This document shows, piece after piece, positions 12,061-21,850 of a stretch of 64,000 nt of DNA. Both the position numbers and the translations under genes were made by a program. This DNA is from Hirundichthys speculiger (lineage: Eukaryota > Chordata > Actinopteri > Beloniformes > Exocoetidae). The stretch is taken from contig JAGFBZ010000855.1 in assembly GCA_018398805.1 (NCBI GenBank), forward strand, positions 2,604,001 to 2,668,000, written 5' to 3'. The number at the start of each line of letters is the position of its first letter. Positions within the stretch are counted from its first letter, which is position 1. The notes under the pieces are model-generated. The model saw only the letters and a program-made list of their open reading frames with translations, was not told where the DNA came from and made no database searches.

Positions 12061-12715
12061 AAAATTTTTAATGAATTACATTAGAATAATCAATTTAGTT
12101 AGACTCAGTTCAAAGTCTCCTATGTCTCTGCCCTGAGACAGACAGAGTATGAGGAGGACTGGCAAAAGCAGAGGTGGAATAGAGGCTACCAGAGTACTGG
12201 AAACTGGTTGCCATTTTTATCTGCTGGGGCTTTTTGTGGATACGACCACTTCCTGTAAAGAAAGGAACAAACCAAAACAAGATATAGATGATTGACTTTA
12301 AATCATTTTCTACCTTTGAACAACCACAGTGTACTACTGCAAGTGCACATCACATTGCTTCAAAGATAGGAAGCTACACATTTATCCTTTCATGGATGAC
12401 ATGATGTGGGTAAAGTAGATGAAAGATCTTTGCGCAGAGAAGATGGAAAACACTGATTCAATATGAGAGAAAGAATAAAATGGGGGATGAATATTGAAAT
12501 GCTGAATCTCACAAGAAATTCCAGCTTATGTTCTCACCATTTCAGCACTGATGGCTACATGAGTGGTGATTTTGTCTACTTGGAATAACTAGGAGAAGAC
12601 CACTAGTGCTGGCCCCAGATAAGTGGGTTCTCCTCCATTACATGTCATGTTTCACAGTACTATGGTAGTTTCTGTTGTGGTTTCTTGTCAACAGAGACTA
12701 GCTGAATTCAGGACA
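12061..12715. other. Unique DNA, no gene seen
   Basis: No recognisable coding sequence; may include diverged LINE sequence upstream of the endonuclease-like block, but I cannot show this. Confidence 0.4.
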
Positions 12716-13315
12716 TGCTGCTGTTGACATTGTTTCCTGGTGATGATGCTGCGTGTGACGTCATCGGCTCACTTGTTGCTAAGATACAGACACAACAACC
12801 CAGGGCATTAGTGGCGATATCTGGAGATTTCAAGCACCCCTTGCTCTGACACGTATCCAAGCAGTTTGTCAACTGCTCAGCAGTGAAAATAAAACATTGG
12901 ATTTGTTTTATGCAAATGTCAGATGCATACGGCTCCTCTGGATGACCTTCTCTCAGCCAGGCAGATCATAATCCGGTCTTTCAACACTTACAAACAGATG
13001 GTTCAGAGCCAACCCGTGAAGCTGAAGAAACTCTGTGGGGGTGTTTTGAGGCTACAGACTGGGATGCCCTCTGTGAGCCACTTGGAGAGGATATCAATGA
13101 CATGACTGAGTGTGTTACTGATGATATCAACTTCTTCGTGGACAACACGATCTCCAGCAGAACAGTAAGGTGCTTTCCTAGTAAAAAACTATGGATCATC
13201 AGTGACCTTCAGCGAAGTAGACAGGGAATTATTGAGGGCAGTACAAGTCAAGATTAGAGATGCAAAGGGTGTACAAGAGAAAGCTGGAGGGACCATGCTC
13301 CGGCAGAGCAACATA
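12716..13315 (+). pseudogene. LINE ORF2 fragment, endonuclease and linker
   Basis: Near 12740-12830 a frame reads ...ACDVIGSLVAK and then ALVAISGDFKH, which matches the APE-type endonuclease of CR1/L2/Rex-like LINEs where a GDFN-type box carries a catalytic aspartate. Further on, other frames give ENKTLDLFYANV and then DWDALCEPLGEDINDM followed by CVTDDINFFVDN, all conserved blocks of the same ORF2 upstream of the reverse transcriptase. The blocks lie in different frames with stops between them, so the copy is dead. It ends where a Tc1 element begins at 13316, inside the family's next conserved block (RQSNIQ). The RT half of a similar LINE is present separately at 62905-64000. Confidence 0.75.
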
Positions 13316-13606
13316 CAGTGCAAACCAGAAGTTTACATACACTGTATAAAAAGACACATAACCTTTTTTTTTTCTCACTGTCTGACATTAAAGGAGACTA
13401 ACCTTTTCCTGTTGTAGGTCAGTTAGGATTACCAAAATTAATTCTATTTTCTAAATGTCAGACTAAATGGAAGAGATAACTTTTTAAGCAATTTTTTTTT
13501 TATTACTTCATTCAAAGTCAGAAGTTTACATATACTAAGATTACTGTAACTTTAAGTAATTTGGGAATCCCAGATGATGATGTCATGGCTTTGGAAGCTT
13601 CTGATA
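13316..13606 (+). mobile_element. Tc1 element (Sleeping Beauty-like), left part
   Basis: The element begins CAGTGCAAACC directly after a TA dinucleotide (13314-13315), the target of Tc1 insertion. It has two copies of AGAAGTTTACATA(C/T)AC, at about 13328 and 13521, as in the inner and outer direct repeats of Sleeping Beauty-type ends. It then runs into GATGTCATGGCTTTGGAAGC, also typical of the untranslated region of that group. At 13607 it is interrupted by a LINE copy and resumes at 13989. Confidence 0.8.
13598..13606. repeat. 9-bp target-site duplication of the inserted LINE
   Basis: CTTCTGATA here is repeated at 13980-13988. Removing 13607-13988 rejoins the Tc1 sequence seamlessly (AAGCTTCTGATAGGTTAACT). 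Confidence 0.85.
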
Positions 13607-13979
13607 CCAACTCGGACTCTGAGAACCTCAGGGAGTGGTCTCCTGCTGGCTAAACAAGGTGAAGCTACATTTCAGTTTTATGCTCCTAAAATCAGGAACA
13701 GTCTTCCAGAAGACGTGAGACAGGCCTCAACTCTGACAATGTTCAGATCCAGGCTAAAAACAGTACTGTTTAGATGTGAACTGAAAGGATTTTATCTGCA
13801 CTCTTCATTTTTTATTCAATTTATTTTTCTTTTAAATTAATTTTTAATTTAATTTATTAATGATTATTTTTATGCTTGTATGGAATGATTCTATTTGCCT
13901 TCTTGTGATTTTATGCATCTGTAAAGCACTTTGAATTGCCTTGTGTACGAATTGTACTCTAGAAATAAACTTGCCTTGC
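13607..13979 (+). mobile_element. 5'-truncated CR1/L2/Rex-like LINE nested in Tc1
   Basis: It carries the last part of a LINE ORF2 and its 3' UTR. The coding piece includes FYAPKIRNSLPEDVRQ followed by MFRSRLKTVLF, and the 3' end reads TGTAAAGCACTTTGAATTGC ... AATAAACTTGCCTTGC. The sequence is closely similar to 46590-47021, the 3' end of the long LINE copy. It is flanked by a 9-bp duplication (13598-13606 and 13980-13988). Truncation at the 5' end and a variable-length duplication are the normal result of target-primed reverse transcription. Confidence 0.85.
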
Positions 13980-13988
13980 CTTCTGATA

Positions 13989-14105
13989 GGTTAACTGACA
14001 ACATCTAAGTAAATAAAATTTAAAAAAAAAATTAAATTGAAGGCAAACCTGTGGATGTATTTAAAGACACATCCCAAATACAGTTTTCTTATGTGACATC
14101 ATATG
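13989..14105 (+). mobile_element. Tc1 element (Sleeping Beauty-like), right part
   Basis: This continues the Tc1 untranslated region after the LINE: GGTTAACTGACAACATCTAA, then ACCTGTGGATGTATTTAAAG and TTATGTGACATCAT, all in the order found in Sleeping Beauty-type elements before the transposase start. An A/T-rich insertion lies at about 14015-14035. No transposase follows and no right terminal repeat was found, so the element is a 5' remnant. Confidence 0.7.
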
Positions 14106-14155
14106 TTCTACTCAGCATCCCCTGTTTTATGTAATTGTGGTCATATTATTGAGTT

Positions 14156-14190
14156 GAATGAACTGAACTGAACTGAGTTCAGTTCAGCTT
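14156..14190. repeat. Short CTGAA repeat and palindrome
   Basis: Three GAACT units run into a mirror-image TTCAG pair, giving 10-bp complementary arms around TGA. Confidence 0.7.
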
Positions 14191-14672
14191 GAGCATACTG
14201 TATTTAATCAGCATTTTTGTTATTTTCTGAAATGATAACCTCAAACAGTTTATACTGATTTATTGTCATAATGTATAGTGTTTTATTACATTTACAGCTG
14301 CTACTGTTATGTTGTCATTTTCTAGGCCATGGCTCCCATTTTCCTGTGCTTCAACTGTATTCTCTTATCTTTCTGAGTAGTTTCTCTCTAGGGCTGTATT
14401 CAGTTTGTCCACTTGTGCCCTCACTCACCCACCCACTAATGGATAATTACTAACAATTCACCAATTATTTTTTAATAATTCACCTTCATCCTGTATAATA
14501 GACACCAGCACTCATCCACACAACAACTAAACCATACCAGCATCTGACAGCAGATCCCCTTACATAGACTCATATTTACTATAGAAAATGTGTAAGGACT
14601 TTGTACATGTGCAAATCTAACTTTAAAAACCTCCATAGTGTAGAAACATTGTTTACCCCTTGTGGTGTCTCT
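14191..14672. other. Unique DNA, no gene seen
   Basis: No recognisable coding sequence or repeat. Confidence 0.5.
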
Positions 14673-15770
14673 ATTAGGTGTTGTAAAATCCCCCAGTTTT
14701 GGTTCAGTCTCTGACTAGCAGAGTCTGTCACCGGGACCAGCTCTCCATCCTACGGGTAAGAAGTTGCGGTCTAGGAGAGGTTCCTCACTAGATTTCCTCA
14801 ACTTATTTAAGCTGGTGTCGAGAAGATACGCCTAGCTCTCACTGCCTACTTCCAAACGTATGCCCCGCTCACTCCAATAACTGTCCTTCAGAGGAATAGC
14901 CGGGTGGCTCGAAGTCCAGCTATCGGTCACGTCTGTTAACGGCAGCTCTTCTCTCACGATTCGGGCTCTTGTTACAGGCTAGGAAAACTTTAGCGGCTCG
15001 GACAGCGAGCCTCAGGGACAATTTGACAAAAATGTGGCTAAAATAACCCATAAGAACCTGTGTGTTAGTGCAGAGGCATAAACAAGTCTTCAAAATTCTG
15101 AATACAGATGTAATGTCCACAACGACGTCTTATGACAGTTTTTATATTTATTAAAGCAGATTAGCAAGGTTAAGCAACAGCATTGATTGGTTATACAATT
15201 TATAATTCTAAAAAGGCAAATTAAAGCTGTGGCTTACTGATCAGTTCATCTGGTTGGTCAAGGACAGGCTGAGAAACGCATGTGCACCTTTGCGTTTTCA
15301 AGGCCGCTGGCAGGGAGGGGAGAGAGAGAGCTCAAACGATCAGGCCTGCAGGTATGCTGATCCGGCCCTTCCTCCTTGCTAGCAGTGAGCTAGGCTAACC
15401 AAAAGGCTCCAATTATTCCTTCAAGAAATGGGGAAAATTCGTAGATCCTGTTCCAAGCGTCTTTCTGTCTTCTTTTCTTGAAGTAAATCCTTCCAGTTAA
15501 TCCTTCAGATGGGGGTTGCTCGTCCAGGTTTCAGCTAGTCCTTCTTCGTCTGAAAATCGCTCCAGGAATCCACCCCGAGTCCTTCTGCCTTCTCTATTTA
15601 TGCGCTCTCTCTCTCCTTGCTCGCCCCGCACCAGCCTTCATCTGATTGGTTCTCTCACCTTTGCATATGCATACATAATTTCCCTCAAACTTCACATGAC
15701 ACTTCTGATTGGTTATTCACATATACAGAGGCGTGCATAATTTTACATAATCATGCATAACACACATCCC
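14673..15770 (-). mobile_element. LTR-retroelement terminal repeat-like block
   Basis: Read on the minus strand, the block opens TGTGGGATG and closes with TTTTACAACA, i.e. TG...CA ends, though no target duplication could be matched. In this orientation there are two CCAAT boxes (complements at 15708-15712 and 15645-15649), a TATA-like CATAAATA at about 15595-15602, and an AATAAA signal (complement at 15147-15152) about 450 bp further on. That is the U3-R-U5 order of a retroviral or retrotransposon LTR. No gag, pol or env sequence was recognised on either side, so it may be a solo LTR. A host promoter is the main alternative. Confidence 0.5.
15594..15602 (-). promoter_or_regulatory. TATA-like box of the LTR-like block
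   Basis: The minus strand reads CATAAATAG, 43-47 bp downstream of the nearer of two ATTGG (CCAAT) motifs. Spacing is compatible with an RNA polymerase II core promoter directing transcription to the left. Confidence 0.4.
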
Positions 15771-18254
15771 ACAATGACTTCATATGTTTACAGTAATTGC
15801 AGGGGCGTTCACATTAATCATCATGACATCATGGCACCACCAATCCAAGGTTACCTTGTTGACGTGGCTATACAGCCCGTTAAGCTAAAGCTTATCAGCT
15901 AACGCTAACCCTTTTTCTAACGATCTACTTATCAATGTATGTTCCAACGTTACATTAACTGATTGATTGATTGGTCCGTGTTTAATAACAGAATTCGGCA
16001 ATGAACCTTCCGTCTGCAGTCCGGAGCCCATGTACCGCTTTCTGTACCAAACACACAGCCCCACCTCGACATCACCATTTGACCCAGACACCTGGTCCCA
16101 GTGTTGTGTATGCCGAAGTAACTTATGTTTACACTTACGCCCTCTCTCCTGCCCTGTTGACATTCCAGAGAGGAACATGCGCCGCTCTGTCTCTGTCCGT
16201 TTTTGACCCAACAAAAATAGGTTTTCCCTTTAACATACACTATGTTAAAAGTTAAAAATCACTAATACATTTTGTTTCTGATCCTTGACTAATCACACAC
16301 ACATTTCATACATTTCATTGATTAGGAATTGCTTACAAATCACGTAAATCACCTCTCCTTCTGTTACTTCACTTGTTTAGACTAGTTACCGGCTCGTGTT
16401 TACATTACCTCACCCGCGGCTGCTATCTCCTCTCCTGTTTTTGTTCACCATATCAGTTGTTTTTATTCCCCTGAGTACACAGTGACCTCCACTCAGCCGC
16501 TGAAAGCAGAGACTCACAGTCCCGACCCAAATCATACCGAATACATCTTTCTGATCAATCATCGGTTCTGATCATTGAATTATTGAATCACCCATGTCAT
16601 GGCTTATAGATTGATTCCAAATCACATCAATTACCACTTTTTCTGTTTTCACATCCGTCTCTCCTTTAACACACAGAGTTAATAGTGATTATTGATTAGA
16701 AGCTGAGCTGATTCCAACGATCTCTCCGGGTCATTTGACAGTGTGCTGGAGCACACCAATAGTCTATATTGTGAATTTCTGGTTGTTTTTAGTGCCTGTT
16801 GTGTATCTTTGCAACTTCTCTCTGTTGCATAAGTCCACTCACCAGTTCCTCTCTTGACCTCCTTTGGATGGCATCTGCCAGTTCACCCTGCCATCAGCAT
16901 GCGACCATTTTCTATTTACACATCAATCAGGCTCTCCTCTCCTGCCATTTATTTGTCTTCAGTCTCCCTGTTTGTTATGTCAAGCCCACCAGTAAACCAC
17001 TCCACTCTGCTCCTCTCCTACTTGCCCCTCAATCATCCAACCAGCCATGCTCCTACCTCATCCAGCTCTCAGCTCATTTTCAGCCTCTAACCACTCCTTT
17101 GTAATCTAGACATTTGCACTAACCTAATATTACATCCCTTTCACATTTTCTGGATAAAGATTGCACAAGATCACAATTAATCTTTTTGTTGGTTTAGATG
17201 AAATTCTTATCTTTATAGAAGGGTTTCTCTGCAATGCCACCTCAGAGGTGAATGTGCAGAGGCAGAATATAGTGCTCAGTCCAATCTGTTTGGCCAAAGC
17301 TCTTCAGCAGAGTTGGCAAGGCAGTTAACTGTATAAGCTGACAGAAAGATTACTTAATATTCAGATGGGATCACAGCCCTTTGCCCAGAGCAGAAAACAT
17401 TGTGGACCAAGTTCAGTAAAAGAGTGGAGTCGAGGTTATGTGAGTCAGGCAGCAAAGTCTCAGCAGAGACTCTGTCTGGAACTGTACAGCTCCCACTCAG
17501 GAAAAGTTGAGACATATTTATAGAAAGTAAAAAAACAAAAACAAAAACAAAACAAACAAAAAAACACAGTGAGACTGTATGACCTCAGTTTCTTTATTTA
17601 CTCATTTTAATTTCACGATTCTTCTTGTCAGTTTTACTTTATTTGTTAATATACACAACACATTTCACAAACAGCTGATACAGGGACAATATAATGCTAC
17701 TGAGGAGGTGAAAGAACTTGACTAAGTGACTTCATTGTTTGCATGGAAGGCATGTTTCCTTATTATGGTTACATCAGTATAGATGAATATCTATGTATTT
17801 GTATATCTTACAAATACTTATCTTAAGTAATAAGGAATGTATATATGTACATTAAGAAGTCTGCCCACAAGTCTAGGTCATAGACATTTATGTTTTACAT
17901 CCCTACCCCAATTCCCCCCCTTTCTATCAACACAATCAATACATAATGTCTACATAAATTCTACACATGTCCACAGGCCTATTGCTTGGTAGAAGGTGTT
18001 CATCCAGTTCATTGTTAGTAGTTTTCTCTACTTTCTACATATTATTTTTTAAAGTTTGCCCGGAATCAGGATTTAAGGTGTTAATAAAGATGTTATAATT
18101 TACTGCCAGACAGGACTGGTGAAGGACACGTTCACCCTTCACATTAGCACAAAAAAAAAAAAACCAAAAAACCAAAAAACAAATCTGCTACAGGATTAAA
18201 TTGCATATATACATTAAATGGTTCATGGACAAAAAAAGAGGTGAAATAACAAAA
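15771..18254. other. GC-richer then unique DNA, no gene seen
   Basis: The part to about 17100 is richer in C and in CpG than the rest of the window and has several overlapping frames of 78-109 codons on both strands; none shows a recognisable domain. It may be unrecognised internal sequence of the neighbouring LTR element or another old repeat. The remainder to 18254 is AT-rich with a (CAAAA)n-like patch near 17530-17570 and a C7 run at 17924. Confidence 0.4.
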
Positions 18255-18264
18255 TAATGGTGTT

Positions 18265-18645
18265 ATTCTGACTGATTTTTGAGCATTAAAGATGGAGTGA
18301 TAGCTTCCACTGGGCAATTAATCTGAGAAGATCATTGAAATGTTTAAAACCAAAGGCAATCAAAGAGAGATTAAAAGGGATTTGCATATTTCTCCTTCTC
18401 CATGGCACAATATTATGAACTGATTCAAGGAATCTGGAGGAATTTCACTGCATAAAGAACAAAAGTCCGACCCTCTGCTCAACACCTGTGATCTCAGATT
18501 CCCTCAGACAGTACTGCATCAAAATCCGTCATTCATCAATAGCCGACATGACAACATGGGCAAGAGATTACTTTGAGAACCGTTTGTAAAAGCCATCAAA
18601 CTACTGTGAAAAGAAGGAGGAGAAGAATCCTTATATATTGAAGAC
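18265..18645 (+). pseudogene. Tc1-like transposon fossil
   Basis: The order of blocks GATGGAGTGATAGCTTCCAC, TCTGAGAAGATCATTGAAATG, AAAAGGGATTTGCATATTTC, CAAGGAATCTGGAGGAATTT and TCATTCATCAATAG resembles a degenerate Tc1-like transposon frequent in fish. One frame gives RFKESGGIS-like residues, but there is no open frame of useful length. No ends were found. Confidence 0.45.
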
Positions 18646-18845
18646 AGTTGACATAATTTTTACCAGAGCACACATCTGACCTTGGTTTAAGGTTGTCCAC
18701 CCCACAAAAACAAACAGTTGTTTAGAAGGGACATTTTAACAACAACAGAAAAACCTTTTTTAATCTTGGAGGCCTATGATTGGATGTCTGAAGTTTATCA
18801 ACTCTAACACTGTGAGATAACACAACCTTGTCACTTTGTCTGCAC

Positions 18846-19741
18846 TAGGGATGAAACGGTTAACCGATATTACGTGGTCAAGTTTTAAGCGATAATGATT
18901 ACTGTTTATGTTTGACTTCATCTCATTATCACGGTCGATTACCGGGATATGGAATATCAGCCTCATTCAAGTCTGCGAGCGACTCGCGACTGTGTCTCGC
19001 ACGAATTTGTAGCTTGTAACATCGGTATCGTAACATAAGCGGAAAGTGCCAATAGCACGCAGGACATTGAAAAATGACATCGAAAAATGACCAGAACGAT
19101 GTTCTTCCGATGCAGTTCAAATATTTAGTTATTCCATTAACTGATCCAAAAACCATAACACAGACAGTTAGCGCCACAGCGGTCAAAAACAATTTGCCCT
19201 TCCGGGTCAAACACCTAAGCAATAACAGGCAGCTACCTTTATACCTGACCCTCAGGTAACAACACAGCGACACCCACAGACACACAGAGTGAACTACAAT
19301 TCATAACATATTTGGCTCCTATACAACTTTATTTGCACATTTACACTTAAACGTTAAACGTTCATTTCATTTGAACTTGCACAATACTTTTTGTTCCTTA
19401 TAATTGTTTGCATATTTTGACCTAGCATGGTTGTTAAAGTGTTTATTTAAATTTGCACCAGACAAATAAGCTTTGTTCTTGTTACTTATTTTGTTCATTT
19501 AAAATAAAACCTCTTTCTGTGCCAGTTGTTTCTCCGTTTAATGTGAAAGTTTCATTTTGATAAGATTTTGGCTTCTGATGTTTTACTATGACAAGAAATT
19601 CACAAGATTTTGTAGAATGATTAAAATGTATGTTTTTCAGACATTTGTACAGGAATTAAGAATACCGCGATAATATCGTAAATCGTGATAATATGGTCAC
19701 TTTAATCGAGATATCAAATTTTCTATATCGTTACATCCCTA
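18846..19741. mobile_element. Non-autonomous hAT-type transposon
   Basis: The left end reads TAGGGATGAAACGGTT and the right end is the complement of TAGGGATGTAACGATA, so the terminal repeats match at 13 of 16 positions. The flanking octamers GTCTGCAC (18838-18845) and GTCTGGGC (19742-19749) match at 6 of 8, consistent with an old 8-bp target duplication. Subterminal sequence is rich in CGATA-like repeats. No transposase domain is visible; a 118-codon minus frame at 18929-19285 has no recognisable motif. Confidence 0.72.
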
Positions 19742-19749
19742 GTCTGGGC

Positions 19750-20070
19750 CCACTTGTTCAGATAAGATTTAGTGAGTAACTCAAATATGCAAGGTTTTGT
19801 GACATCACAGACTCAGATCAGAGAAGAATTATGCAGCTTCCCATCTTCATCTTCAACAGTTTCATATCTTGCAGCATATGCTGTATTTCTGAAATGGATA
19901 GTAACAAAGCTGCAAAAACTTCCAAAGAGACTGAGAGGGTGGAGTTGACTCACATGACTAACTCTGCCCTCTTAAATGAGGTGCTATGAACAGATCTTTA
20001 AAGACATGGTTAAAGAGGGAGCTATTTTACTGTATCCCTGTGATATTCTGACCAATAGGCATGTCCCATA
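19750..20070. other. Possible part of the unassigned 20-27 kb repeat family
   Basis: The stretch AAAGCTGCAAAAACTTCCAA ... TAAAGAGGGAGCTATTTTAC ... ATCCCTGTGATATTCTG resembles 26860-26950 in order and wording, suggesting both belong to one old dispersed family. Confidence 0.35.
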
Positions 20071-20110
20071 TATTCCATGAGTACCTCAAGAAAACATGTC
20101 AACTTAAAAA
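20071..20110 (+). repeat. Recurring ACCTCAAGAAA motif, copy 1
   Basis: CATGAGTACCTCAAGAAAAC is followed by ATGTCAACTTAAAAA; related copies lie at 21811-21850, 26970-27005 and 27050-27085. Class unknown. Confidence 0.45.
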
Positions 20111-21810
20111 TGAAAAAAATAAAAATAAATAAATAAATCAGACAGCGTGATTGGCAAGCTTAACAAACCTGAGTGTGATTCCTGTGGCTCTGAATTTCTA
20201 ATATGTTTGCGTATTTTAATAGCAGGGAAATGTGGTGCCAGTTATGCCTGTTCCACTGAGGGACGCTGTGAAAGACAGAACCTGGCACTGTCTCAGTGTA
20301 TGCTCGCTGGCTTGCTTGTGAAAGCAGGTGTTTCTTTTCTGAAGTCCTGCTCATCAGAGGAACATCTGGTCCAGGTTATAGACATTTTGTGTCTCGCTGG
20401 ATGGTTTGATGCTAGGTAAAGCTAATTTGCTTCTGTTGTTTAATTTAACATGCAGACATGTTACTCATCCAACACCCAACTTTTCCAAAAGTTACATGAC
20501 TTCTTTTAACTAAAACTTAGAGCTGTAGATTGCCATATTACTACTGTTCAGCTATAACTGGTCAGAGCACTGTAGAGATATTTGTGACATTGTTGTATGG
20601 CAGCAGCAAAGGAAAGATATGCCTTCATAAATCTGGGCAAATGCAAGGAGAAGAGCTGATTTGAAGGCCATAACACAACCCTGTCTTTGCGTTTAATTGT
20701 TAATTATTCGTTTTTCTCCCCTCATAAATTTTAACTGCAAGGTTTTGTGATTAAAACAAAATACCTCCATGAAAATATCCTTTGGGATCTGGCATCCTTT
20801 AAGCCCCTAAAAGAATTGTGAGTAATGATGGTTCCCTCATAAAAATGATCCCTAGAGGATCCTGTCTATTTTTTGCTTCAGCGCTACATCTCAGATGAAC
20901 TGTTCTGTTTCAGTGAAATCCATTTACACCCAGAAAGAGGGAACAAACAATCAGTAGTCCCGTGAAATGCACAGCAGCTGAACTGTCATAAAATATGCCG
21001 TAGCCTCTGGGAGCTCTAATTGCCTAATGAGCAAGTTAGTGTACATTATATGGGCTCTATCAGGTGGAGGCGTATAGACTGCAATTTCCCCTTAATTAGT
21101 TTAGAGGATGGCTAATTTGATGGTTATTCAAAGACAGTAATAATCCCCGTATCCTTCACACAGCTAATCTCCAACAAATAACACCCTTCCCCTTTCTCCC
21201 TTTAACAGACCCACAAACATGCACACACACCACACACATTTTTTAATCACACTGAAAACCCTTTTTTTAATATCACAGCAGCCCTAACGTGTGTTCTTAA
21301 GTAATTTTGTATTAGATGTGCATTTTCTCTCAGTCCATAACTAGCTGCCACTAGATGTCACAGTATTAACACCAGGCAGCAAGCAGCTAATTACTCTTTC
21401 CTAAATAACCACTTTTAGTATGTAAATGGTGCTTAAGGTTGTGCACAATGGATCTTATTCTGTTTCCCTAAAACACCTCCCTTTCTCATTTCCTCTTGAG
21501 TTCTTTTTTTTTTTAAAGAGGACATAAATAGTAATAATCAGAAACAAACAAAAAAAAAGTATTTTAGAGCACAAATTTGAGCTTCTTAAGTGTGAACCAA
21601 CACAAAAAACAACAACAAAAAAAACAAACAAACAGAAAATCTTTACTTTGTTTGTTATTTGGTGTTGTAACTCAGAAATGGAGAGCACAAAGCTACATGA
21701 CCAGTTTCAAAAGAGGCACTCTCAGTGGAAACGGGAGGTGGAAGTCTGGATTTGTATTGTTTACCTGTTACATAAACAAGCAAATAAATAGCCATAAAAA
21801 GTCACAAATA
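20111..21810. other. Mostly unique DNA, possible regulatory stretch
   Basis: No gene was recognised. A 90-codon plus frame at 20147-20419 has no known motif. The segment 20930-21170 is balanced in composition, free of repeats, and carries several TAATTG/TAATTA/CTAATTTG homeodomain-like cores, which is how a conserved enhancer can look, but conservation cannot be judged here. Short A and T runs occur at 21508-21620. Confidence 0.4.
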
Positions 21811-21850
21811 TTTCATTAAGACCTCAAGAAATTGTGTCAACTTGTGGAGA
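21811..21850 (+). repeat. Recurring ACCTCAAGAAA motif, copy 2
   Basis: AAGACCTCAAGAAATTGTGT continues CAACTTGTGGAGAAG; this is the best preserved of the four copies. Confidence 0.45.

Noticed and set aside
15885..16255. Four overlapping frames of 79-109 codons on both strands
   Set aside because: Simultaneous openness in several frames follows from GC-richer composition; no domain was recognised.
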